Shown: positions 25,458-33,870 of the stretch, one piece after another
How positions within the stretch are numbered: the stretch's first letter is position 1
Layout of the letters: each line of letters opens with the position of its first letter
NCBI GenBank assembly: GCA_016930835.1
Contig: JAFGGA010000149.1
Span: forward strand, 1-53,327
Source: Deltaproteobacteria bacterium
Lineage (GTDB): Bacteria; Desulfobacterota; DSM-4660; Desulfatiglandales; HGW-15
DNA: 53,327 nucleotides
Direction of reading: 5' to 3'
Notes under the pieces: model-generated
The model's database searches: none
The model's input: the letters and a program-made list of their open reading frames with translations, nothing else
What the model was told of the DNA's origin: nothing
Translations under genes and position numbers: made by a program

Positions 25458-25868
25458 TTGAAAACAGAGATGAGAAGAATAAGGGTATTATTGGGAAAAC
25501 CCGGCCTGGATGGACATGACAGGGGCGTGAAGGTCGTTGCCTACGCTTTGAAAGACGCCGGTATGGAGGTGCTCTACACAGGCCTCCACAACACCGTTCA
25601 GGATATTGTCAATCAGGCCATGCAAGAGGATGTTGATGTCATCGGCCTTTCAATAATGTCAGGGGCACATATCCCGATTTGCAGGAAACTCATGGAGCTT
25701 ATCAAAAAAGAGGGTCTCACTGATATTTTGGTGGTTGTGGGCGGGGTCATACCATCAAGAGACATAGACGTCCTGAAGGAAATGGGGGTTGATGAAGTTT
25801 TTCCAAACGGAAGTAACTTTGATGAGATCATCCGTTTTATTCAAGAGCATGTAAAGCGGCAAGAGTAG
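25458..25868 (+). CDS. Acyl-CoA mutase small subunit, B12-binding
   Basis: A 132- to 136-residue cobalamin-binding domain. The DxHxxG signature, here LDGHDRG, supplies the His that replaces the lower axial base of B12. GLSIMSG and VVVGGVIPSRD, further landmarks of the fold, follow. It belongs to the adenosylcobalamin-dependent acyl-CoA mutases whose B12 domain is a separate subunit (as in isobutyryl-CoA and 2-hydroxyisobutyryl-CoA mutases and archaeal methylmalonyl-CoA mutase). The start is uncertain: TTG 25458 sits close behind GGAAAGG, while the ATG at 25470 gives MRRIRVLLGKPG. The large subunit is encoded 53 bp downstream. Confidence 0.93.
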   Translation: MKTEMRRIRVLLGKPGLDGHDRGVKVVAYALKDAGMEVLYTGLHNTVQDIVNQAMQEDVDVIGLSIMSGAHIPICRKLMELIKKEGLTDILVVVGGVIPSRDIDVLKEMGVDEVFPNGSNFDEIIRFIQEHVKRQE

Positions 25869-25921
25869 ATCGAAGATTTTCACTGATGAAGGTAATCAAT
25901 ATATGAAGAGAAAGAGGGAAT

Positions 25922-27550
25922 ATGGGAGTCGCCACTTATATCAAGGATGAGAAGGACGCCATAAAGGAGGTCATCCTGCAGTCCGGGATAAAGGTCAAGC
26001 CGGTTTATAAACCCGAAGATCTGGAGAGAATCGGTTTTGATTACGAAAAGGACCTTGGAGACCCGGGGGAATATCCGTTTACAAGGGGGATCCATCCCCT
26101 CGGATACAGGAGCAGAAATTGGACGGTTCGTCAGTACAGCGGGTTCGGTACCCCGAAAGAGACCAATGAAAGATTCAGGTTATTGATATCTCATGGCCAA
26201 ACCGGCTTGAATGTCGCTTTTGATCTGCCGACACAGATGGGATACGATTCGGACGATCCCATGTCTGAAGGGGAGGTCGGCCGCGTGGGCATGGCGGTGG
26301 ACAGCCTCAAGGATTTTGAAATCGCTTTTCAGGATATTCAACTCGACAAAATCGGATCGAGCTTAACGATCAACGCCATAGCAACGGTTATGCTGGCCAT
26401 GTATCAATCCGTGGCGGAGAAATTCGGTTATCGGAAAGAAGATATTTCAGCCACGCCCCAGAACGATATCCTGAAGGAGATGATAGGGAGAGGCGCCTGG
26501 ATCTATCCCGTGGAACCCGCGGTCAGACTGGTCGGCGACAGTATCGAGTATGCCATGAAGGCATTACCAAAGTGTAACCCCGTTTCCATCAGTGGATATC
26601 ATATCAGGGAGTCGGGGGGGACGCCCGCCCAGGAAATCGCTTACGCGCTCATGATCGCCTTTGCCTATATCGATAATGTCATCGCGAGAGGCTACAAGGC
26701 GGAAGAATTCGTCAGCCGGTTTTCTTTCAATCTCAATATCTACGGAAACCTCTGGGAAAATGTGGCTAAATTCCGGGCCGGGCGCAAGTTGTGGGCAAGG
26801 CTGCTCAGGGAAAGGTACGGGGTCCGGGACAAGAAATCTCTTTTTCTTCGTGGTATGTTCGGGGGAGGGGGATCGGGTTTGACCAAGCAGCAGCCTGAAA
26901 ACAATATCATGCGAGGCGCCTATTATGCGCTGACCGCGGCCTTGGCCGGGGGCCAGACGACAGGGCTCTGCTCCTTTGATGAGGCCTATACGATTCCAAC
27001 GGAACGGGCGGCCCTCCTTTCTTTGAGGACGTTTCAGGTCCTGATGGATGAAATCGGGTTGAGAGATACGGTTGATCCTCTAGCGGGTTCTTATTTTATG
27101 GAAACATTGACCAAGGAGATGGAAGAAAAAATTCTTGAAGAGATGGAAAAGATTGAAAAGATTGGGGGCATGATAGAAGCCGTATCTTCAGGGTTTGTGC
27201 AGAGCGAAGTCGCGAAACAGGCTTACGAGTTTGAAAAGAAACTCCAGAAAGGAGAGGTTATAAAGGTCGGAGTCAATAAATATACCGAAGGTACGGATAT
27301 GGAAGTGGAGTTGCATGAACATAACGAAGATTGGGTCCGGCGGCAGATTGACGGGCTAAAAAAATTGCGGAAGGATAGAGACAACAGCGCAGTGGCGAAT
27401 TCCCTCAAGGCGTTGGAAGATTCGGCAAAGGGACAACAAAATGTCATGCCCTATCTGGTCGATTGCTGTAAGGCCTACGCTACAGTAGGAGAGATGTCCA
27501 ATGTCTTCAGGGAGGCGTTCGGAGAGCATATTGAGCGTTTAATTTTTTAA
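25922..27550 (+). CDS. Acyl-CoA mutase large subunit
   Basis: A 542-residue TIM-barrel subunit of an adenosylcobalamin-dependent carbon-skeleton mutase. It holds RQYSGFGTPKETN with Y72 and AFDLPTQMGYDSD with A99, R202 in EPAVRL, and H227 in SGYHIRE. Y72 and R202 correspond to the Tyr and Arg that bind the free carboxylate in methylmalonyl-CoA mutase (Y89 and R207 in Propionibacterium). The Ile/Asp pair of 2-hydroxyisobutyryl-CoA mutase is absent. A dicarboxylic acyl-CoA such as methylmalonyl- or ethylmalonyl-CoA is therefore favoured, although the split-subunit form is common in other specificities. No MeaB-type chaperone is in the window. Confidence 0.92.
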   Translation: MGVATYIKDEKDAIKEVILQSGIKVKPVYKPEDLERIGFDYEKDLGDPGEYPFTRGIHPLGYRSRNWTVRQYSGFGTPKETNERFRLLISHGQTGLNVAFDLPTQMGYDSDDPMSEGEVGRVGMAVDSLKDFEIAFQDIQLDKIGSSLTINAIATVMLAMYQSVAEKFGYRKEDISATPQNDILKEMIGRGAWIYPVEPAVRLVGDSIEYAMKALPKCNPVSISGYHIRESGGTPAQEIAYALMIAFAYIDNVIARGYKAEEFVSRFSFNLNIYGNLWENVAKFRAGRKLWARLLRERYGVRDKKSLFLRGMFGGGGSGLTKQQPENNIMRGAYYALTAALAGGQTTGLCSFDEAYTIPTERAALLSLRTFQVLMDEIGLRDTVDPLAGSYFMETLTKEMEEKILEEMEKIEKIGGMIEAVSSGFVQSEVAKQAYEFEKKLQKGEVIKVGVNKYTEGTDMEVELHEHNEDWVRRQIDGLKKLRKDRDNSAVANSLKALEDSAKGQQNVMPYLVDCCKAYATVGEMSNVFREAFGEHIERLIF

Positions 27551-27692
27551 GCAATATTTTTTTCTCATTCTGATCTTCATCAAACGAATTTACCCCGGTA
27601 TTTTTTGATAAATCCTCTTGATCATCCTGTTATTGCTGCATAAACGATTTTCGTGGATGCACGTTCAAAGGGAAGGATCATCGTTCTATATC

Positions 27693-27777
27693 GGCTGATG
27701 CCCATCCGGAAATACCCGAATCTTCTCCTCCTGCCCCCTTTCCACAAGTGGAGGGGGGTAATGGATGGGCATCAGCC
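27693..27777 (+). promoter_or_regulatory. Perfect 15-bp inverted repeat in front of the ligase gene
   Basis: GGCTGATGCCCATCC (27693-27707) is exactly repeated in inverse at 27763-27777. The 55-nt interior can fold into a nested hairpin (CCCCCTTTCCAC/GTGGAGGGGG). It lies 30 bp before the ATG of the ligase gene. There is no U tract, so a translation- or stability-control element, or a small repeat, is more likely than a terminator. Confidence 0.6.
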
Positions 27778-27807
27778 AATCAACCAAAAGAGTAAGGAGC
27801 CATACTA

Positions 27808-29349
27808 ATGAATATTGGAGACTGGATCGTAAAATGGAGTAGAATAACACCCGATAAAACAGCAATCATGGATGATGAGCAGGAGTTCAGCTATAAGGAG
27901 CTTAATGACAGATGCAACAGGTTAACCAATTACCTTTTAAAGCAAGGCGTCGGCAAAGGCGATAGAATCGCGATCATTTCTCATAATTGCCATCAGTTCA
28001 TGGAAATATTTTTTGCCTCTTCAAAAGTAGGTGCGGTATTTGTTCCCTTAAACTGGCGTATGGCCGTGACCGAGATTGTCGGGGTTCTAAATGACTGCAG
28101 CCCGAAATTTATTTTTTTTGAAGGTGAATTTTCCGATTTGATTATTTCGGTAAGGGAAAAGGTCGAACATATAGAAAGATATATCGGTTTAGGGGACCAT
28201 GGTTTATCATGGGCGGATGCATATGATGATATTGAATCCTTTCCCGCCACGGAACCGTTCGGCCTTGCTCCCACGAGTTTTGAAGATCCTCATATTATTC
28301 TATATACTTCCGGGACCACGGGGGAACCGAAAGGGGCCATTCTCTCAATCAGAAAAGCCTTTTACAATACGCTGAATGCAAATATCTTCTTCGGTTTAAC
28401 CCCTGCCGATATTTTTTTGGTCTCAAGACCATTGTTTCACTCGGGCGGTCTGTTAATCGATAGTCTTCCGACATTATACAAAGGCGCTACCGTCATGTAT
28501 AAGAGACGTTTCAGCACCCGGGAATATTTGGAGGCAGTCGTACGATATCAAGTTACGATTTCTGAGCCTGCCGCGACCTTCTTGAATTTTCTTCTCAAAG
28601 AATCCGATTATGATCTCTCGTCGAATCTCCGTTCATTGAGATCGTTCTACACGGGCGGGGAAAGGGTTCCCCCTACCCTAATCAAGGCATATCATGAAAA
28701 AGGACTTCCCCTTTCCCAATTATTCGGGATGACGGAGACATCAACGGTAACTTGGCTGCCAGCCGAATATACCTATCGCAAGATCGGATCGGTCGGGAAA
28801 CCTGTATTCCACGGTGAGGTAAAGATCGTCAATAAAGAGGGTAACGAAGTGGCCCCCGGAGAGACGGGCGAGATACTGGTCGGTGGGCCGATATTGATGT
28901 CCGGGTATTGGAATAAGCCGGAGCAAACAAAGGAGTGCATAAAAGAGGGGTGGTTGTATACGGGGGACCTGGCAACCGTCGATGATGAGGGATTCATCTA
29001 TATTATCGATCGTTCAAAGGATACTTATATCAGCGGAGGAGAGAATATTCATCCGGCCGAGGTCGAGAAATCACTTTTGACGAACCCAAAAATATTTGAT
29101 GTTGCCGTATACGGGGTACCGGATGAGAAGTGGGGAGAGGTCGGTAAGGCCTCCATTGTTTTAAAAGACGGTCAGCAAATGACCCAAGATGAGGTGCTGG
29201 CGTTTTTGGACGGCAGAATAGGAAAATATAAGATTCCCAAGCACATTGAGTTCATTAAAGAACTTCCCATGACCGCCACCGGCAAGATCAAAAGGTATGT
29301 TTTGATCGAAGCGTTTAAAGCGGGGTTGGATCAGAAAGAAAAGGCCTAG
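27808..29349 (+). CDS. AMP-forming acyl-CoA synthetase (class I adenylate-forming)
   Basis: A 513-residue ligase that activates a carboxylic acid with ATP and CoA. The P-loop YTSGTTGEPKG lies near residue 171, the FGMTET adenine-binding motif near residue 309, YTGDLATVDDEGF near residue 390, and the catalytic Lys region PMTATGKIKR near residue 494, all in the expected order. AAGGAG precedes the ATG. In the unit behind the GntR gene it would generate the substrate for the CoA mutase or a downstream enzyme. Acid specificity cannot be read from sequence; medium-chain, aryl and hydroxy acids are all known in the family. Confidence 0.93.
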   Translation: MNIGDWIVKWSRITPDKTAIMDDEQEFSYKELNDRCNRLTNYLLKQGVGKGDRIAIISHNCHQFMEIFFASSKVGAVFVPLNWRMAVTEIVGVLNDCSPKFIFFEGEFSDLIISVREKVEHIERYIGLGDHGLSWADAYDDIESFPATEPFGLAPTSFEDPHIILYTSGTTGEPKGAILSIRKAFYNTLNANIFFGLTPADIFLVSRPLFHSGGLLIDSLPTLYKGATVMYKRRFSTREYLEAVVRYQVTISEPAATFLNFLLKESDYDLSSNLRSLRSFYTGGERVPPTLIKAYHEKGLPLSQLFGMTETSTVTWLPAEYTYRKIGSVGKPVFHGEVKIVNKEGNEVAPGETGEILVGGPILMSGYWNKPEQTKECIKEGWLYTGDLATVDDEGFIYIIDRSKDTYISGGENIHPAEVEKSLLTNPKIFDVAVYGVPDEKWGEVGKASIVLKDGQQMTQDEVLAFLDGRIGKYKIPKHIEFIKELPMTATGKIKRYVLIEAFKAGLDQKEKA

Positions 29350-29456
29350 GATATTTTTCCCAATCCCACAGGGAGATGCCTGTTGGATTAAAGAACTCAT
29401 CCCTTATTTTTATTTTGGACTGCAATGTCCATAAATAATGCAAGAGGAGGAAGATT

Positions 29457-30791
29457 ATGAGTGAAATAAGTGTTGCGAGGACTTTGGCGAGATTTTTGGA
29501 GAAGATTTCATGTGATACACTTGATACCGAGATCATAAGCAGGGCAAAGAACCTTATTCTGGATGCCCTGGGATGTTCCGTCGGCGGTATTGAAGAAGAG
29601 TGCTCAAGGATTGCCCTCAGGGTCATAGAGACGAATAGAGGGGACTGCACCGTTTTCGGTATGGGGATCAAGGCCCCTCTTCAAGACGCCGCTTTTGCCA
29701 ATGCGGTATCTACAAACGCGTTATCGTTGGACGACTTCCTTTACACATTTCATCCCGGAACGATCAATGTGCCCACGGCATTCGCAATCGCCGAGAAGGA
29801 AGGTCTTTCCGGCTCCGAACTGATCGGTTCCATCGTCGCCGGATATGAGGTGATGGGGAGGATGTATCTGGGGGGGCCGACTATCGCACCGAAATTCCGG
29901 GCGACTTCCGTGTACGGTCCTTTTGGAACCACGGTGACGGCAGGCAAGCTGTATCAATTCGATGAGGAGCTACTGATGAAGGGGATCTGTTATGCAGCCA
30001 ATTTCGGGTCGGGATTGACCCAGTGCTGGTTGAACGGAACCCTGGAGGGGTATTTTCATCCCGGCATGTCCGCAAGGGACGGCATATTAGCCGCGAGCCT
30101 CGTGAAAGAAAAGGCTAGGGCCGCGGAATTTACACTTGAAGGAAGACAAGGTTTTTATCTCGCCTATGCCGGAAACATGGATGAGATCGGGGCCGTCACC
30201 GCTGATTTGGGGTCAAAATATATGATCATGAACGCTTCATTCAAGCAATATCCAATATGTGCCCTATTGCAAATTCCAATCGATTTCATAGAAAAGCTTA
30301 AAAAGCAGCATAACATTTCAGCAAAAAAGGTCTCCAACATTGTCATAGAGGTTTCAGAATGGGATGCAAATTTCCCGGGAAGTAACTATGACGGTCCGTT
30401 CGAGAACGTAGGGCAAACCCTATTGAGTTCACAGTTCTGCACGGCCGCCGCATTACTGAATCATCCGGTTTGGGCCTATGATTTTTACCCGAAAAATTTT
30501 AGTGATCCCGATATCGCGGCGTTGGCCAAGAAAATCAAGCTGGTCGGGAAAGAGGGAAGAGAATTTCCCCTGATAACCGTCAACATGGAAGACGGTGAAA
30601 CATATCGTATGGAAGCCGATGAGCAAACAGACTCCCTTATCCCGACACCTGAAAAGACACATGATAAGTTTATGAATCTTACCACTGGATTCCTTGGGGA
30701 AGAAAGGGCCAAAGAAATCGTCGATATGGTGTCACGATTGGAAGAGATCGCGGACATCCGTGAACTGACGGGAAAGTTTATCAAGGATTGA
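29457..30791 (+). CDS. MmgE/PrpD family protein, second copy
   Basis: A 444-residue MmgE/PrpD-fold protein diverged from the one at 22559. Family blocks: SLDDFLYTFHPGTINVPTAFA near residue 90, where the first copy has DFDD and HP; GYEVMGRMYLG near residue 128; SVYGPFGTTVTAG near residue 150; and FKQYPICALLQIPID near residue 262. The DFDDAH of the first copy reads DDFLYTFHPG here, so substrates probably differ. GAGGAGGAAG precedes the ATG. It lies between the ligase and the AFOR gene. The reaction is unknown: dehydratase, decarboxylase or epimerase on a small acid. Confidence 0.87.
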   Translation: MSEISVARTLARFLEKISCDTLDTEIISRAKNLILDALGCSVGGIEEECSRIALRVIETNRGDCTVFGMGIKAPLQDAAFANAVSTNALSLDDFLYTFHPGTINVPTAFAIAEKEGLSGSELIGSIVAGYEVMGRMYLGGPTIAPKFRATSVYGPFGTTVTAGKLYQFDEELLMKGICYAANFGSGLTQCWLNGTLEGYFHPGMSARDGILAASLVKEKARAAEFTLEGRQGFYLAYAGNMDEIGAVTADLGSKYMIMNASFKQYPICALLQIPIDFIEKLKKQHNISAKKVSNIVIEVSEWDANFPGSNYDGPFENVGQTLLSSQFCTAAALLNHPVWAYDFYPKNFSDPDIAALAKKIKLVGKEGREFPLITVNMEDGETYRMEADEQTDSLIPTPEKTHDKFMNLTTGFLGEERAKEIVDMVSRLEEIADIRELTGKFIKD

Positions 30792-30833
30792 TAGGATTCT
30801 TAAAGAAACGATTCATCTTTTAAAAGAGAGAAA

Positions 30834-32735
30834 ATGGAAGAATCTTTTGGAAAAATCCTGAGGGTCGATCTAAGCTCCGGCAACATCAGCACGGAACGAT
30901 TGGATGAAAAGATACTACAGGACTATGTGGGCGGAGCGTGCTTGGGTATCCGAATCATCTATGATGAAGTGCCACCTGATGTCGCATGGTCTGACCCTGA
31001 AAACCGGTTGTTCCTCGGGACGGGTCCATTGGGTGGTACATTAATGGAAGGCTCGGGCGCGGTTGCCGTTGTGACCAAGGGAGCCATGACCAATGGAATA
31101 GCAAGTTCCCAGGCCAACGGCTTTTTCGGCGCATACCTGACGTCCTGCGGCCTTTATGGAATCATTTTACAGGGTGCGGCCCGCAAAGAGACATTCCTGC
31201 ATATTCAAGACGACAGGGTCGAAATAAGGGATGCCTCGCACCTTAAGGGACTGGATACCTTCCGTACCGAAGAGGTTCTCAAATCCGAGCTGAATAGAGG
31301 GAAAAAAGACGCAAGTGTTCTGACCATCGGACCGGCCGGAGAAAATCTGGTCAGATTCGCACTGATCTCAACGGATATGGGGCATATGGCGGCTCATAAC
31401 GGTGTGGGCGCCGTCATGGGCTCAAAAAGGCTGAAGGCCGTCGTTGTGGACAGGGGTAAGCATCGTGTGTTCGTAAAAGATAAAAAGACCCTGATCAATG
31501 CTACGAAAGAAGCCCGAAAAAGGATATCCGGAAGCAAATTTTATCTGATGGTTCATACGGAGGGAACCGTTGGTGGGGTCCAGGTAACCGCACCGACAGG
31601 CCTGTTGCCCATAAAGAATTATTCCACGAATATCGTCAATATTGAGCCTGAACAATTGGAGCAATACTCTTCCGAGAATATCCGGAACATGTTGGACGCG
31701 AAACCGACTCCATGCTGGATGTGTTCGGGTAATCATTGCCATATGGGAAGAATATCCGGAGGAAAATTGCTGGGCCGGGAGGTCGAAGAACCGGAATACG
31801 AAGCCATGTCCGCTTGGAGTACACTGGTGGGTATCAGTGATCCCATGGAGAGTGTTTCCATAGCGAATGAGGTTGATCGTCTGGGTCTCAATACCAATGA
31901 GGCCGGTTGGGTCATTTCATGGCTGATGGAATGCTATGAAAAAGGAATTCTCAATAAAAACGACTTGGACGGCATCGAGATGTCATGGGGAAATTTTGAT
32001 TCGATCGTAACCATGCTACGTAAGATTGCCCACCGACAAGGTTTTGGAAATGTCCTGGCTGAAGGTGTCAAACGGGCAAGTGAACGAGTCGGTAAGAATT
32101 CATCTTCCCTGGCCATTTATACGAAAAAAGGAAATACCCCGCGGACCCATGATCATCGGGTGAAATGGGTAGAGCTCTTTGATACCTGTGTGTCCAATAC
32201 GGGCACCCTTGAGATGCATGATATGCCCCCGTTCGATCTGCTGGGATTACCGCCCCTTCATGATCCATTTGATCCTTTGGCCGTTTCAACACTTGTCGCA
32301 AAGGCGAAAGGCGCCATGATATTTGAGGATTCAATGGTCACCTGTCGCTTCCGGACCATGACCCAACTGGATCTTTTGTGCCAAGCCATCAATGCGGTTA
32401 CCGGTTGGCATATGAATGTCACGGAGGCCATGCGGGTCGGCAAGAGGGCGGTTAATGTGGCAAGGGTATTTAATCTGAGAAACGGGATTGGGCCTGGACT
32501 GGATTCTCCGTCGCCCAGATATGGTTCAACACCTTTGGACGGCGTTGCAGAAGGAAAGGGGATCTTGCCTCATTGGGATCGCATGTTAAGCAATTATTAT
32601 CATCTTATGGGTTGGGACTCATCAGGAGTGCCGTTGGCCGAGACACTGGAAAACCTCGACCTTCAAGAGATCATCCCGGATCTTCTTGAATGGAAGGAAA
32701 AGGCCGGTTCCGGGAACGAGATGACCGGACAATGA
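30834..32735 (+). CDS. aor: Aldehyde:ferredoxin oxidoreductase (tungsten enzyme)
   Basis: A 633-residue AOR-family protein that would oxidise an aldehyde to the acid with ferredoxin, or reduce the acid, using a tungstopterin and a [4Fe-4S] cluster. The N-terminal GKILRVDLSSGNIS and YVGGACLGIRII blocks are typical. Cluster ligands are C294, C297, C302 and C504; the spacing CX2CX4C has one more residue than the CX2CX3C of Pyrococcus AOR (C288, C291, C295, C494). SRISGGKLLGRE-like and GVKRASERVGKNS blocks support the fold. It is the last gene of the GntR unit and ends 7 bp from the oppositely oriented antiporter gene. Substrate unknown. Confidence 0.92.
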   Translation: MEESFGKILRVDLSSGNISTERLDEKILQDYVGGACLGIRIIYDEVPPDVAWSDPENRLFLGTGPLGGTLMEGSGAVAVVTKGAMTNGIASSQANGFFGAYLTSCGLYGIILQGAARKETFLHIQDDRVEIRDASHLKGLDTFRTEEVLKSELNRGKKDASVLTIGPAGENLVRFALISTDMGHMAAHNGVGAVMGSKRLKAVVVDRGKHRVFVKDKKTLINATKEARKRISGSKFYLMVHTEGTVGGVQVTAPTGLLPIKNYSTNIVNIEPEQLEQYSSENIRNMLDAKPTPCWMCSGNHCHMGRISGGKLLGREVEEPEYEAMSAWSTLVGISDPMESVSIANEVDRLGLNTNEAGWVISWLMECYEKGILNKNDLDGIEMSWGNFDSIVTMLRKIAHRQGFGNVLAEGVKRASERVGKNSSSLAIYTKKGNTPRTHDHRVKWVELFDTCVSNTGTLEMHDMPPFDLLGLPPLHDPFDPLAVSTLVAKAKGAMIFEDSMVTCRFRTMTQLDLLCQAINAVTGWHMNVTEAMRVGKRAVNVARVFNLRNGIGPGLDSPSPRYGSTPLDGVAEGKGILPHWDRMLSNYYHLMGWDSSGVPLAETLENLDLQEIIPDLLEWKEKAGSGNEMTGQ

Positions 32736-32742
32736 TTCAGGC

Positions 32743-33723
32743 TTAGATCCTGATAATCAAATAGAAGATATATCCGACATAAAAGAACAATAGTATAAAA
32801 CCGCTACCCCTTGTAACGGTTAGACTCTTTCGCATGAAAAACCACGGCAGGAAACTGGTGAAAAGCATAACCAGGTAATCATAAATCAAACCGCTTTCAA
32901 AAAAACCACCCGGTACGGGGATGGGCCTCACCAAAGAGGCGGCTCCTAGCACACCCAGGATATTAAATACATTGCTCCCCACCAGATTGCCGATGCTGAT
33001 GTCCATCTCTTTTCGCAAGGCCGCGACAACGGACGTGGCCAATTCCGGCAGGGAAGTCCCGAAGGCCACAATGGTCAGACCGATAAATTTTTCATTCACG
33101 CCCAATATGGTCATTATCTTTATGGCCGATTCCACCACAATCTGGGCGCCGGCCACCACACCGATAATCCCGACCAATATCAGGGCCACCTGTTTAGGCT
33201 TGGAAGACACATAGCCGATCTCTTCCAGTTCTGATTCATATTCTCCAGCACTTTCTTCGAGTTCGAACGGGGCCTCCTTTACGGCCATATAATAATTAAA
33301 AAAGGTGTAGGCGATGATCCCCCCGAATAATGTGGCGCCTTCTATCCTCCCCAAGGTGGAATCCAGCGAGATGAGCAGGAGATACAAGGATATCCCCAGC
33401 ATGATGGGAATATCCCGTCGCACGACATGGCGATGACTGGTAATGGGATGAAACAGGGCGGCCAGGCCGAGGATCAGTGAGATGTTACAGATGTTGCTCC
33501 CCACCACATTGCCCACGGCGATCATACTCTTGCCCTGAATCGATGAAATCAGGCTTACCACCAACTCCGGAGCGGAAGTTCCGAATGCGACCACCGTCAA
33601 TCCGATGACCACCGGCGTGACACCAAGACTCTTTGCCAGGCTGGATGATCCCTTCACGAGCCATTCAGCACCATAATAAAGCAATAGGAATCCGATCAGG
33701 CAAAAAAGAATATAGGGTAACAT
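32743..33723 (-). CDS. Ca2+/Na+ antiporter, CaCA family (YrbG-like)
   Basis: A 326-residue membrane protein with about ten helices arranged as two inverted repeats. Each repeat has the cation-binding alpha motif: AFGTSAPELVVS with GSNICNISLILG in the first half and AFGTSLPELATS with GSNVFNILGVLG in the second. The Glu in each PEL is the expected ion ligand. The loop between the halves carries an acidic stretch (ELEESAGEYESELEE) that could bind Ca2+. AAGGAAGG precedes the start. It is the last gene of the minus-strand unit and converges with the AFOR gene. A link to sodium-coupled TRAP uptake is speculative. Confidence 0.92.
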   Translation of the reverse strand: MLPYILFCLIGFLLLYYGAEWLVKGSSSLAKSLGVTPVVIGLTVVAFGTSAPELVVSLISSIQGKSMIAVGNVVGSNICNISLILGLAALFHPITSHRHVVRRDIPIMLGISLYLLLISLDSTLGRIEGATLFGGIIAYTFFNYYMAVKEAPFELEESAGEYESELEEIGYVSSKPKQVALILVGIIGVVAGAQIVVESAIKIMTILGVNEKFIGLTIVAFGTSLPELATSVVAALRKEMDISIGNLVGSNVFNILGVLGAASLVRPIPVPGGFFESGLIYDYLVMLFTSFLPWFFMRKSLTVTRGSGFILLFFYVGYIFYLIIRI

Positions 33724-33870
33724 GGGACCTTCCTTGCGATTGGGTTATATTGGGTCGCAAAAACGGAAACAGCAACACTCCTCAGCGGAGAACATTCTAC
33801 AGGATGCATGGAGCATCGACTTCCGCGGGCATTTTTGGGTGATTCATAAAAGGTCAGTAAACCCTATTAT

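Noticed and set aside
25922-27550. 2-hydroxyisobutyryl-CoA mutase identity
   Set aside because: The Ile and Asp that define that enzyme are Tyr72 and Ala99 here, as in methylmalonyl-CoA mutase; only the split-subunit form is shared.
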